Below the pieces are notes generated by a model that was not told the DNA's origin, made no database searches, and saw only the letters and a program-made list of their open reading frames with translations. This document shows positions 29,201 through 40,808 of a DNA stretch of 64,000 nt, one piece after another; position 1 is the stretch's first letter, and the number at the start of each line of letters is the position of its first letter. Made by a program: the position numbers and the translations under genes. Origin of the DNA: Tetranychus cinnabarinus (Eukaryota; Arthropoda; Arachnida; Trombidiformes; Tetranychidae); NCBI GenBank assembly GCA_022266195.1, contig WHVY01000005.1:4960001-5024000 (forward strand), in the 5' to 3' direction.

Positions 29201-32200
29201 TCTGGTTTTACCTTTTTGTCATCGTTGTCTGTTTCAATTGATTAATCATTTTCTTTCCAGGGTAAACGTTTTGCAAGTTATTAATTGTCATTTTGTAAAA
29301 TTCATTTTCAGGGGGAAACTTTAGACACTCAAAGGATAAAGCAATTGCTGCTGGAGTTGTTGGAGGAATCCTCTTCTTTATCGCTGCCATAGTATTATCA
29401 GTTTGTACAGTTAAGATATGTAATGAACGGAAAAGACGCAAAGCAGAAAAAGGTAAATCGATTAAGTTCGCTCACTTTTTTCACTGAAACTCAACCTCAA
29501 CATTCACCTTAAACTTGAATAGTTTCACCAAAAAAACCTTAAACACTTGACAGACTTTTTAAGGACAAAAACCTTACATTCAAAAAAAACTTTAGCATTA
29601 AAAATTGGAAAATCCTTTAAACCCAAAAATTTCGACTTTTTTTGTTAGATGAAAAGTTCGAAGGAATAACTTTTTCAACTTTAATCGATGCAAAATTGAA
29701 TCTCTTTGCACTTTAATCTTGATCAGTTATTTGTTTTATCAAGTTTCGTCTTTAACCAACATTTGAAAAGCAAACTTATTTGGTTATCACTCCAAGCTTA
29801 ACCTGGGAGGGAATTTTATTTTTCAAGTTAAACTCAAATTTTCTCTATTGATCAGAAAGTAAATAGTAAATTTTAAATATAAAAACATATTCACTCATTT
29901 TTACATTTATTGAGTTTAAACATTCACAAATTAATTTAGTTAAAATTGATTATCGATTCCTTTGAAATTGAAAATAAAAGGCAAAAATAGAAACGCAATT
30001 TGATCAATTTAATGCTCTAAACAATGGTTCAGTTGACATGTGAAAATTGATGGACAATTGTTTGATGAAATTAAAATGAACAAATATGTTGTAATATTTT
30101 CATTTAATTTGGCCCAATTCAATTTTGTTTATCTTTCAACCTCTCAAAATTGAAGCCTCAGGTAATTTTACATGAACCCAAAAGTTATCGTTACTCCTTT
30201 ACCTCAACTTTCGTTGCTAATAAATGGTAGTTGTGTTGCCAGGTTAAAGTTTAAAAATAGAAATGAAAATTTTCTCTCAAACTCAAATGTTCCATGTTAA
30301 CCTTTTAATCTCTCATTTCAGCCTATTTAATGGTAACCTGTCCAATAATGAATGTAGCCAATGGTCAAAGCTCACAAGCTGGAAGTCCAATGCCTCTTAA
30401 GTCGTAAGTTCTGCTTCTCATTAACACTTTTCAATTGAACAACTACTTTAAACAATTGACTTGAAAAGGATGACATGGTAACAATACCTTTGACCTTTAA
30501 ACTTAAAATAACCTCTTTTGTTGGCTCATTTCAATGGTAATATTCAACTGAAAGCTGCTCAAAATTGAGTCAAAATTTAGATCAGTTGAGATCCGGTTTT
30601 CGCTTTTATTTCCGTTTATCATTTTTACTCTTTTTTTCATCAACAAAACACATTTCGTTTCTCATCAAATCATTAGCTAAACACATTTTGTTTTGTCTCG
30701 TAATTTTTTTAATTTAAAATGAACAAGAATCAAGATTATAAATTATATTTATAAATATATATTCACATCCGAATATCATTTTCAATTTCAACTCAACACT
30801 CAAAGTTGATATTTTTATTCATATTTTTCAATTAGTTATTTCAACTCTTTGTTTCAATTGAAAACGTCTTTTCAGGGGAAAAAAAGATTCCTGAACAATG
30901 GTTATCCTTTGAAATCTTGAAACAAAGTCAATTCTGATTGTCAATCTTTAACTAACATTTCTTATTCTTCCCTGTTTGCCTTACATGCTAACCAATTGAT
31001 GATAACTCAACAGAAAATTAGGTAATTGAACAATTAAATCTTATTTTGTTTCCAATCGTTTTCCTCGTTTTTGCATCTTCTTCTGTTTTCCTTCCTGAAA
31101 TCAATATTTTCTCAATTGAATACTTTCATCTGATAACAGATATTGAATGTGAAAATTGTTTTCTCGGTTTACACTGAAATGCTCAGCAAAATGAGATGAA
31201 AAAGCTAAAAGATTACATTTCAAATTGAATTGAAATACAAAAAATGTATAAATTTTGAGCTTATGCGATGATAACTCTTGAATGTTTTATTGTTATCGAC
31301 TCAGTTTCAATAAACTTATCAAATGTTAATTGAATTAGACATTGGAAATTAGTTGAACATTCAGTTGATAATCAGGTTTATACCTTCAACTATATAATTC
31401 ATAAATCCGTGAGTTCAATGTAAATCCTTTTCTTGAATAACTTTTTTCTTCTCTCTATTTAAATAATAGTTTATTCAATTGATTTACAGAATTGTGAATG
31501 AAATATTGAAACTTTTCCTGCTGAGTTTAGTCTGATATTATAATATTCATTGAAAATATTGGCAAATATTTAAATCCAAATTTGACTATTTTGCCAATCA
31601 AGTGTTTGCCTTTGAAAGTTATTCAATATTTTCTTACTTTTTTATCTGATAATCAGTTGATCATTTTTATTGCTATTTACTGGGATTGAACATTATTAGG
31701 TTCATTTTGTTGTCTTGCCTTTTCCTTACTTTATTAACTGTGTTTGTATTGTTTGCATGCTTACAACTTGATTGATTCAGAATCAAAGGATATCTGTAAT
31801 TTAGGTACTCCGGGAAAGCTTCTTGGTAAGATTGTTATTTGATAAACACTATCATCTTTAATCGCACTTTAATTATCTTGCTTTTAATTCAATTTAAACA
31901 TTTAATTTTGCTTTAATAGGGATAATTGTTAGATATAGCTTTATGTTATGCTCTATGGATAATGCATAAAAAGCATAATCAGCTGCTGAAAATAACCGTT
32001 TTGTGCTTTCATTGATTTTCAAATTTTTATTTCCATTTTCTCTTTAATTTTATTGTCTTTTATTGTTGCTGTTTTTCAATGCATTTTATTAATCAAATTT
32101 ACTATTAATCAACTTTTCTGATTGTGATAATAATTAAAATTGTCTTTTCTTCTTTTTTCTCTTCTTCTGCTGCTGCTTTTGGGTTCCATGGTGGTTACAT

Positions 32201-32516
32201 TGGTTACCATTGCTCTCTTGGTTACTGCTTTGTTTCAATCTCTATGGGAATATATTGGTCTCATTAATTAATGTTTCTAATTGTTTTTCATCTTCTTCTG
32301 GATCTAATAACAATTAATTAATTAAGATATGAGGAAAGCCGAGTACCAAGTTTAGTTAATAGCTCCATAAGTGCCATACTTCAAAAAAATTTTGGAAATC
32401 CTTCTTCTTCTTCAGAGATTGTTTTACAACGGTTTTCAACTCCAACCACAGCTACACTTTCCTTCAATGGATTACCTTATTATTTTGGTCTCAATTCATC
32501 CAAGCCTAAGATAATT
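8135..32516 (+). CDS. tutl: Protein turtle (IGSF9 family), partial: Ig2 to cytoplasmic tail, 13 exons
   Basis: Turtle is a type I membrane adhesion receptor of the Ig superfamily, acting in axon branching, dendrite self-avoidance and layer-specific targeting. The exons 8135-8250, 9360-9801, 10430-10714, 15168-15283, 20017-20170, 21445-21556, 21784-21962, 23501-23581, 24047-24322, 24392-24493, 29312-29452, 30322-30403 and 32327-32516 join in one frame with matching phases and GT-AG borders, giving about 758 codons. In order they encode Ig2, Ig3, Ig4, Ig5, FN3-1, a Pro/Ser linker, FN3-2, a membrane span and the start of the tail. Hallmarks are PPHFKVKPPD at the Ig2 start, ANPPFQFITWTKDRRPF in Ig4 and AAGVVGGILFFI in the membrane segment. 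Ig1 and the signal peptide lie outside the window. The true 3' end is not found; the last exon is the least certain. Confidence 0.93.
9360..9801 (+). CDS. tutl: turtle exon: second half of Ig2 plus all of Ig3
   Basis: The acceptor TTGCAG ends at 9359 and the donor GTAAGT starts at 9802. The exon reads from DNSPLEASSS through the Ig2 F-strand motif DIGDYLCMARN, then a complete Ig3 with FTCEAKA, YQWFHNN and DSGQYTCKVFNGIG. It ends one base into a Tyr codon shared with the next exon. Confidence 0.93.
10430..10714 (+). CDS. tutl: turtle exon: Ig4
   Basis: One exon carries the whole Ig4 domain. It starts YPARVTYSPTIQYLPLG and includes GIVRCFVQANPPFQF, the strand-C Trp in FITWTKD and HQGRYRCTPYNIHGTAG. 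This is the most strongly conserved part of turtle and the main anchor for the family call. The acceptor is ATATAG, the donor GTAAGA, and it ends in phase 1. Confidence 0.95.
10715..15167. other. turtle intron, 4.45 kb
   Basis: AT-rich intron between the Ig4 and Ig5 exons. The only notable structure is a GC-richer block near 12730-12810 with a near-perfect 22-bp palindrome (12782-12803), followed on the minus strand by a basic open frame (12542-12724). Both are described under findings. Nothing else was recognised. Confidence 0.6.
15168..15283 (+). CDS. tutl: turtle exon: first half of Ig5
   Basis: The acceptor ATTACAG and donor GTAAAT bound an exon reading EPPLFTLKPKEAYQQ and then the Cys and Trp of an Ig fold (KMPCEGVG and ISWRK). 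The split at the strand-C Trp mirrors the Ig2 split between 8250 and 9360. It ends in phase 0. Confidence 0.9.
15284..20016. other. turtle intron, 4.7 kb
   Basis: The intron interrupts Ig5. It is AT-rich with pyrimidine tracts, including a CTT-type run near 19770-19795. Open frames are short and unconvincing, and no repeat family or RNA gene was recognised. Confidence 0.6.
20017..20170 (+). CDS. tutl: turtle exon: second half of Ig5
   Basis: The acceptor is CAATAG and the donor GTAAGT. The exon reads ADGSKLPKERAF, then GGNLTLKSIKKEDHGRYEC and NEIATLVTSSLL, the F/G strands of turtle Ig5. It joins the previous exon in phase 0 across a 4.7-kb intron and ends in phase 1. Confidence 0.92.
21445..21556 (+). 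CDS. tutl: turtle exon: first half of FN3-1
   Basis: After the acceptor TTCCAG the frame reads TTPHAPTNVSV, then ATITWQPSYDGGYEQTYVIW, the start of the first fibronectin type III domain. The donor GTCAGT splits the Trp codon as TG/G with the next exon (phase 2). Confidence 0.88.
21784..21962 (+). CDS. tutl: turtle exon: second half of FN3-1
   Basis: The acceptor ATCAG supplies the last G of the split Trp codon, giving W-YRMVDTGDTNWKTI. The FN3 signature LQPDTEYEFQVYSRNILGEG follows. The donor is GTAACG, in phase 1. Confidence 0.92.
23501..23581 (+). CDS. tutl: turtle exon: linker between the two FN3 domains
   Basis: A 27-residue segment rich in Gly, Ser, Thr and Tyr (VLDVTNSQGMPTDGYG and on) is bounded by TTGCAG and GTAAAA, with phases matching both neighbours. 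It has no domain of its own. Its inclusion rests on phase, splice sites and position, so it could be alternatively spliced. Confidence 0.7.
24047..24322 (+). CDS. tutl: turtle exon: linker and first part of FN3-2
   Basis: An acidic, Ser/Pro-rich linker leads to GPKPGPPRNVTVTRV, the conserved start of turtle FN3-2, then AISWLSPANK and YYYIEYKI. The acceptor is AACAG. The donor GTTTGT is weak but keeps phase 1 into a well-matching next exon. Confidence 0.88.
24392..24493 (+). CDS. tutl: turtle exon: end of FN3-2
   Basis: The frame reads VKTFKPGDVYTIRVFAHS then ILGAGQPSEEIRYEVP, the closing strands of FN3-2. The acceptor is GTTTAG and the donor GTAAAC, in phase 1. Confidence 0.88.
24494..29311. 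other. turtle intron, 4.8 kb
   Basis: The intron lies between FN3-2 and the membrane exon. Near 26125-26215 there is an imperfect short tandem repeat built on TCTTTGATGTT-like words, which creates a spurious Leu/Phe/Met-rich open frame. Nothing else was recognised. Confidence 0.55.
29312..29452 (+). CDS. tutl: turtle exon: transmembrane segment and juxtamembrane basic stretch
   Basis: The frame reads GNFRHSKDKAIAAGVVGG, then the hydrophobic core ILFFIAAIVLSVCTVK and the basic stop-transfer stretch ICNERKRRKAEK. It follows a 4.8-kb intron and is very close to insect turtle. The donor is GTAAAT, in phase 1. Confidence 0.94.
29453..32326. other. turtle introns in the cytoplasmic-tail region
   Basis: The introns flank the exon at 30322-30403. 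Two very short splice-bounded segments (31014-31021 and 31805-31825) could be microexons; they are treated as a finding, not called. The rest is featureless AT-rich sequence. Confidence 0.45.
30322..30403 (+). CDS. tutl: turtle exon: proximal cytoplasmic tail
   Basis: The acceptor TTTCAG and donor GTAAGT bound a short exon reading AYLMVTCPIMNVANG then QSSQAGSPMPLK. The AY-MV start right after the basic membrane-proximal exon is as expected for the family. It ends with two bases of a Ser codon (phase 2). Confidence 0.85.
32327..32516 (+). CDS. tutl: turtle exon (probable): further cytoplasmic tail
   Basis: A frame that joins the previous exon (TC/A = Ser) reads YEESRVPSLVNSS, then ISAILQKNFGNPSSSS, with no stop through 190 bases to a donor GTAAGT at 32517. 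The sequence looks coding (Ser/Pro-rich tail), but the acceptor AATTAAG lacks a pyrimidine tract and no downstream exon was found. If the donor is skipped, the frame ends at a TGA near 32563, which may be an alternative C-terminus. Confidence 0.45.
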
Positions 32517-35500
32517 GTAAGTTGGTTAATAAACAAATTAATAGTTAACCCTAATTGTGATTCTCTGTGATATTCCAAATGCCAAATGACCATTGCTTCC
32601 AATAGCTTAACATTACCAACTGGTTAACCTGGGAAACCCGTAAATCTTTGCCATTTAAAATTTCCATCTAAAACATTCAACTGTTTCAAATATTGAACAG
32701 AGAAATTGGTTAATTAAATTAAACAAATCAAGACTTTTTAGGTTAATTACTCTAAGTAAATTATGGTTGTAATGATTTTCAAGCCAATCTAAAGCCTTGG
32801 TTAACCAAAATTCAAAGTTGGAGCCAAAAATATTTTCCCTTTTCCATAAATGTTGAACCCTTGAATCCTGAAATGATGATCATTCCATTGGTGGTAATTA
32901 ATTTTCTCATTATTTTCACCACTCTAATCACTATTTGTTTAATATTTTTTGATGTAAATTTGCTCAAACCTTAACCCTCTCATTTACCAGTGGCAAAATA
33001 TTTTTTGATGCTTAATTACTAGTTAATGTGATTTGGGTTTAATTGAAATGTATCACCATTTTCTGGTTTCACAAAATTTGGGTTAACAGCAAAATGTTAC
33101 TGATTGTGCATAGTGATTATTTAATAGTGTTTAAAAAGCTGTTGTCATAATATCGTGTTCATGGTGTGTCTTTTAATTTATACATTATCAACAAGAAAAG
33201 AAGCAAAAGAAAGATAATTCTGTTAATTAGGCTCATTTATAACTCGACTCTTTCTCGCCATTATTATTATACACTTGTTTTCATACGTCAAGTTTAAAAG
33301 ATGTTGATGAAACTTCTCAGATTTCCTTAAAATAATTGATACCTTGGGACCAATTTACCATCTAATTGGTTTGATGTTTTACTCGGAATTAGAAAATAAA
33401 AGGACGGTGAACGAGAAGCAAAAAAGAAAGCAAAGAGAAAAATAAGGAATGAGAAAATGAAGATGAAGATGAAAATGGGAAAAGCAAAAAGGTACCCAAA
33501 ATGATTATAAGATGTTCACAATAATCTTGAACAACTACAATCTTAATAACAATAACCTTTAACCTGAAATCAAATGATGCTTCTTTAATGGTGATAATAG
33601 ACTTAAAGTGTTTTTATTGTCATCTTAATTTAACAAGACAAAGGTTGAAAGGACTTGACTCTTGCTTTTACCAGACTCTTGTTTCAACCAATTTTACTTC
33701 ACATAATTTCAATGATAATATTTGCCTCCAAATTTCAACCTTTTCCCCTGTTTTGCTCCTTACAATTTACAGGAATACAACCAATTTTACTTGCATCTAA
33801 TTCCTTGACAATCAATGAACTTGACATTCAATTTAAATCTTTCCCTGTCAACCTTTTACACATCAAGAGATGAAGTTTTGTTCATGTTTAAATAAATTTC
33901 AATGCTAATGTTTGTACGTGTCTCTGTGTGTATACAAGCAATAAGAAGCGTTTTGTTGGCTATAAACCTGTGTGTCTGTCTTTCAGTACATTACAATAAA
34001 CAAATTGTTAACTTGCTAAATCTAGCAATCAAATTTGACCTCAACTGAGGTACAAACAGAGTTGAAAGGTAAAGACAAAGACTGTACAAAGATGTTATTT
34101 TAGTTGAATCAACATACAAAACTGAGTAAGGGAAATATTGAAGCGAAAAAAAACGTGTTATGAAATGCAATTGTCTATTGATGTTCTCGGTGAGTTACTA
34201 TTGCCATTATATTTCTCTTGCTTTTTCCATATTCTTCTTCTTCTTTTTTCCTTGCTCATCTTCATGTTTCTTTACCCTCGTCAATCGAGTATAACATGTA
34301 TATGAATATACTTTTTTTTCCTTCTTCTGTGAACATGAAACTTTACTCTTGAAAAATTTGTCTTCTCTGCTGAATAATAAAAGATGATGCTGATGATGTT
34401 ACTGATGTTGATGATGATGACGTTAAGGCAGGAGAAAACCTTTGCAAGAAATGGAAAACTCTTTTTTTTTCATATCATTCTTTTGGAAATTTCATTGAGA
34501 TTGCGTCTTCCTTGGAATGTTATTCTTTTTTTTCATGATAAATATTCTTCTGCGTATTAGTTTCATAGCCTTTACTATTCATCAAAATTTTTCTTTTCCG
34601 TCTCCTTCTTTTTTCCTCCAATCCCTTCAATTTTTCCTTTGACATAACTTTTTGTACCATTGAACACCTTTGAAAGTCTGTTTGTTGCTTCAAGATATCT
34701 TTTCGCTTCTTTTTATCTCTTGGAATCTTTTCTTCTTGAATTTGCTCTCTCTCCATCTAATAGTGTAAAAAATCTCTTTTCCAAATGCTTTCTTTAGATG
34801 TTTCTGTGGAGAGAAAAGAAAGATAAGGTCAAATGTCAATTTAATCGTCTATTTTGGTGTGTGTTCCCTGTAATAAAATGTAGCTAAATTGAAGCTAACT
34901 AGAAAAAGATTGGTATTAGAATGTTAGCATTTCTTTTGGTCTTGTTTTAGATTCTTATTCTGGTTACCATTATCAATCCATCTTAATTCACTTTTCTTAT
35001 TTTCTCCTATGGCTTATTTATCCTGTCAATTTTCATTCTCCAATTGATTATTTTGCTCTCTTTTTCCAGCTTTCTTCTCTATTGATCCTTTAAATATCAA
35101 AATTGTAACCTTTTGCATTACTCTTCAGACTCTTATTCATATGTTACTTGTTAGAATTGTAACCGGTTGTCCTCCTTGATCAACTGTAATTAATGTCTGT
35201 GTGAGTGTCTACGTCTAAAGAAGTTGAATAGAGACAAATACGTAAACCCAAAGAGGTTGAGTGGGGGAAAAAAGGTGCTTCTGAAATAATATAAAGCAAA
35301 GAGCGGAGAATATGAAGAAGATGAGTTTCAAAAGCTTGGTGAAGATAAAGATGAATGCAGTGTTGATTCATATCAAGAGAATTGTAGTTAAAGTTGGTAA
35401 GATTTACAGCTACCAGGCTTGAAGAGGGAAATGCTGTAAAGAAAGTAAGGTTTTTCTTACTACCAGAAAATCTTATCTTCTTAACTCGCCTGAGTTACCA

Positions 35501-38500
35501 TGGATTCACGGTTGAGAAAAGAATGAGACAAGAAGGTAAATAATCTGAGAAGATGGAAAATAGGAGAGAAGAGAGAAAAAAAGATCTAGAAAACAATGAG
35601 AAAAGAGAAGATAAATTCAGAATCAAGTGATGCAAACAGCCACCCAGTAGTAGTAATGTTACCAGTAGCAGTAGGGTTAGTCTGTCATTCTTAGCAGGAT
35701 CAGTCGAGAAAAAAAAGGTGAAAACCAAAAAATCAGCTTATTTCTATGATAATTTGTTATTCTTATTTCTATTAAAAATGATATCATGAGAAAATTAAAT
35801 AATAATTAGTATCTCATCTTACCTCGTTTGTGTATTATTAATAAATGTACTTCATCTTGCACCATTTTACTTCTCGTCTCATTACCATATTATAATTATC
35901 GTCTCAAGATTACTTGTGTTTATATCCTGATGACAATTTCAACTGTAATGAGTTGAATGGAATGTACAGCTGAGTTCAGCCTAAATTAGCAAAAGAGACA
36001 CAAAAATAGGAAAAGGGTAGATTGATTAAATTATTGCACATTGTAAATCAATTAGCTCCATGTAGTTAACACTTACTCGATATTTTGAAAGCATCCAGAT
36101 GTCTAGAAGTTTCATATTCAATGAAATTGAATTGCTGGTGAAAATTGGTTGCAAATATTTTCCTCGATTTGCCATTTCGTTTCATCTTTACAATGGTTGT
36201 CCATTTTTTTAACCATCACCTGATCATCACTTTATATTTTTACTTTTGACAAACTTGACCAAGCAAAGCTTTGTTGACTTTTGACAGGCTGGTTGACATT
36301 CATAGATTACTTGACAAGATTATTGATGTGCTCATAACAGGCTAATAACATGAAATGTTTACCACCATTTAAAATAATCTAGTTGCACCTGATAAAGGTA
36401 GCGACCATTTGATTTGATTGAAAGACGAATGGAGCGTAAAGTTATGGAAGCAAATGTTTCAACTCTGCTTTCCTTTGCGATATTAAATGGTGTTTGGTTC
36501 AACTGGTTATTAGGGATTCAATGATTAATAGAAGTCGAAATTGCAGGTTGATCAGATGAAATGAACGAGTTTCCCTTTTGCTGGCCAGTAATAATAGTTG
36601 ACTTAATCGATGCAATGTTTGGTCATTTGAACGGACAGCCGGTTAGTCAAAGAGTTTCTCCAATTAACTGTTAATGAATAAATTTACTCTTGAGATTAAG
36701 AAAATTGATCTCAGCATCTGGATGAAAAACGACAGACTTTTTGACCAACAGTCAGAGCAAACAGTTTGATAATTGCTAACGAACCGATCAAGTCATGGTT
36801 AGGTTGAAATCAGGTCCATTTCCATGTAGTGTCTTGGATCAGGGTCAGATTCCCTTGTCGAGATTAACTATTCATTCAGGAATAAAATAGTTTCCTTCTT
36901 GTCATGTTAATTACTGGTTCATTGACAGTCCTCTGTTTTCTGGCCATCCTTTTAAATACTATCATCATCTCTTTGAAAATAAATGAGAAACACTTAATCA
37001 ATAAAACGTGAATTAAATTTTGATAAATGTAATATGATTCGATTGAAGTTTGAGAGTTTATATCATAATTAAATCAACAATGAAAGATCAAAACACTCAG
37101 TATTTTTGTCATCCTTTTCTGGGTTTACCATTTATCACACTTGTCAGTCTCCTCTCCATCAGCCATACTCTAATTTTGATTTTGATTATTTGTCGATTCC
37201 TTTCTTGTTTAGACTGTTCAATATCCCGTCACAACAGTCCTTTTCATTGATTCACTTTTGAATTGTTGATGTAAGATGTACAATTTCGAGTTTCTTTTCC
37301 AGTTGGACTGTATTTGATATTATTTCCAGGATAACATTTAATGAAATACGAATTTCCCTTTTCGTTTTTTTAATTATCACGTCTCTAGCTTTTGCTCGTT
37401 GCTATTTAATTTTCCGTTCATTGCTCGCATCTTCATAATATCTTCATGATTGTTGAGTTGTAAATAACTTAATTTTGGGGTAAAGATGTGCAAGAATTCA
37501 TTTTTGTCTTTATAAATAAATCAGTTTGATGAATTGTTCACTTGGTTCCCAATGAGCTAAATTAGTTCAAATTAAATATTTGCCAGGTTACTCTCAACAT
37601 AACCAATGTTGAATCTAATGAATGCATGAGAGTAGATAAATCGCCGAAAGAAGGTTCATTTTTTTCAAGTAATAAGTCCAAATTGTAGTTGCTCTTTTTT
37701 GCTTACCTGGGAAAGAAAAGAAGAAAAAAAGAATGAGAAAAGGGTAAATATAATGTTATGTTGAAGATAATGATGTTTGAAGCACTGTGAAAAGAGGATA
37801 ATCTGATGATGTTAATGGTGATTGTTAAGGAAGCAAAAAAGGTTCATTCTATTTCGTTCGAAGATAGATAGATGTGGTATTGATGAATTTCATCAACCAA
37901 ATCAATTGAATGTCATCTTCTACTGTCATATACTAAAAATATTATTTTATCGCATGAATCACAGAATAAATATTAGATAGCATTATTGATTGTGCTTAAT
38001 GGATGTAAGGTTGCCAGTAAGATTATTTTTCCAACCTCTCTTCTAAGGTACATCATGGCTTCATCTTGTTTAAATGAATATTGGTTAGGTTAAATGAAGA
38101 GTTGGCTGGATTGTAATCTACGCAAAACAAATTACATGACCAGTTAAATGGATCATTAAGCATTTGGAGGAATCACAAAAAGCTTACCTGATGGTTTTTG
38201 TCCTTTTTTTCATCTCCGCTGATAATCTCTTTTTCATCTCTTTTTGTCCTTTTGATACCAGGTTTAAAGAAATGGTGGAATTTATGTACATAAGATCTAG
38301 TATTGTTAACCAACAATTTAACACCTGATTAGGAGCAATAACGATTTATAATGTTAATCAGATGATCTTGAACGAATAACAATCAAACCAAATGGTAGTT
38401 AACAAAAAATATTAGCAACCAAGACTCATGGCTCAAATATTAGATCCAGTGGAAAGAAACCAGAACTAACCTAACCGTTTATCACCAGGATCGATGATAT

Positions 38501-40808
38501 CGGGTTGGACCAGAGTTTTTAACCAATTAAAACACTTCTGCAAACAATGAAGGGAAAACTGGAAAGGAAAATGATTAACAAGTTTAACAAAAAGCCGGGC
38601 TTACAAAGAAAATAACACTTTCATGATTAACAAGTTGAAAATCTAGAAGAGTCTATGTGGAAACAAAGGAATCTGTAAAGTGACATCTGAGGACAAATGA
38701 TTGATTTTTGATGCGATTAAGTAACTGACATTGCCTTTTCTAAATTATTTGGTGAAACATTTTGGCCAATGTCAACTTGGAGTTAATAGTTGAACTCAAT
38801 TTATATTGATAGCAATAATTATGGTGATGATTAGCCCAGCCAATTTGGGAGCAATCAGAAAACAATCAAGACAATCTCCGATTACAAAAGTTGACTTATA
38901 TAAAGCCTTGGCATAGTTGATTAATTACTGCTGCTCACCGGAATCTCTTTTCAATGTTTCATCTTTTCTTTTTGTTTTTCAACAAAGATAACCATCGATT
39001 GATGATAATTCAATCTATTTTTAGCCTGATTAAGGACTAACCAGGATTTGGGATTCTGGAATAAATTGGATGTAATTTTTAACGCAAATTTTTGCTGCCA
39101 AGTAAAATGAATAAGGGATTGGTGTACTGACCATTCGACGCACTGCTCATTTAAATTATTTATCGTCGTCCTCATCAATCATTACATTTGCTATTTAAAA
39201 ACAATAATATCTGTAATCAAGCTACAGAACAACAACAAGATGATTCAAAATTCCATAGCTTCTCTACATCTAATTTTCATCACCATTACCAACATCTCAG
39301 CATGTCCATTTGAGAACCATGCAAATTGTCACTCATTGAAGATATTTTCATGGCAAACTATATCTTCATCAATCAAGCAAACGATTAATGGAATGGAAAA
39401 CCTTGTTACCAATCTTGCTCGTCACTTTTCAATGTAACAATTTCCAATATTTTTTACCTTTCGATGTTCCTGTTTAGTCTTCAAACATCTTGGCCATACG
39501 AATTAACAATGGTTAATTTACAATCTCTCAATTAATCCATGCATACATCTGTAAATGGTGAAAAATCAATGGAACCAATGTGATCTACTTTTTGTCAATC
39601 TAAATACAACCTCACTGAACCAGAATCTCAATAATTCCGTTGGTCTTCTAAATTTACTACTTAATTTAAACACTTAACTTGATAATTATTTATTTGTTTA
39701 TTTATTTATAAAAACCTTTGATTTGCTCAGGGGGTCAAGAATCAATTATATTCTTGTTCAAGTTATCTTCTAGTGTGATTTTATCATAATTTGATGATTC
39801 CCAATTTTCTCATTTATCTCAAAGACATCGATATTGAAATGAACGAGAAAATTTGTTTTAATGAAACTTGATTCAACTGTTCATCGTTATGATTCTAAAT
39901 ATGAATTAGCTAAGCTTGAGTAAATCAAAGTTTTCATGTATCTATGTAATTATTTGATTTTATATAATTTTTAAAGATTCTTATGTTTTGTTTATTTACT
40001 TTGTTGCTCTTTTTATTACTTTATTTTTCTTCTTATACAAAACAACATGAAAGGAAACATTTCTAGATTGAAAACGATTCAGCAGATTAACAAGAGAATG
40101 ATTCATCATGAACAGTCTAATTTCTTAATCATGTAAGCCAGTAGTTCAAATCAGAATATCGTTTTCTCTTCCGATTGCTGCTCAATAACTTTCTTCAATC
40201 CTCTTTTTTGGTATCATCATGGTTTTTATTAACAAAAGGCGAAATATTGTTAATGTTTTGCTCGAGAAAAAAATATCTGACAAATCAATTTTTGAGGTTT
40301 TCAGTAATAAAAATTTGAATATTAATAAAATGCCCAATTTTGACTCGAAAATCGGGCCAAATTTGATTTTTAATCTTGATGTCTCTTTCCTTATTTCCAT
40401 GTTATTTTTCTGACTTGGATTGGATCAGTAACACTGAATTTCCGTCATGTTTTAATGAACGCGTTTTTATACAAAATTGCTGTGAAAATGAATAAAATTG
40501 TGCTCATGTTTGATCAAATTCAAATTTAATGACAAAATTGTAACTTGCTACAAGGATACCAATCAATGCACTTACTCCGTAATAGAAGAAATAATTGCAT
40601 TAAAATGGTTTTACAATCAATGGGAATCACAATTTGCTTTAACGATAGACAAATTTAATGTATAAAACCTTGATAAAGATGAGACAAAGTAAACATTAAC
40701 AATATAAAATAGAAAATTTACAATTCGAATGATGATTTGATAGTGCAATTATTTGGATGCAATTTGTGATATATTTGTATTTTTTGCATAACATTCATAT
40801 TTTCTCTT
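32517..40808. other. 8.3-kb stretch with no recognised gene
   Basis: This lies between the last assigned turtle exon (+) and the 3' end of AP5B1 (-). Open frames are short, overlap each other and show no domains. It may include the missing turtle tail exons, its 3' UTR, or intergenic DNA. A phase-0 acceptor at 33770 opens only 11 codons before a stop. No repeat, tRNA or transposon was recognised. Confidence 0.45.

Noticed and set aside
33588..33873. Overlapping 70- and 72-codon ORFs after turtle
   Set aside because: Two frames are open over the same bases, no domain appears and no phase-compatible splice links them to turtle.
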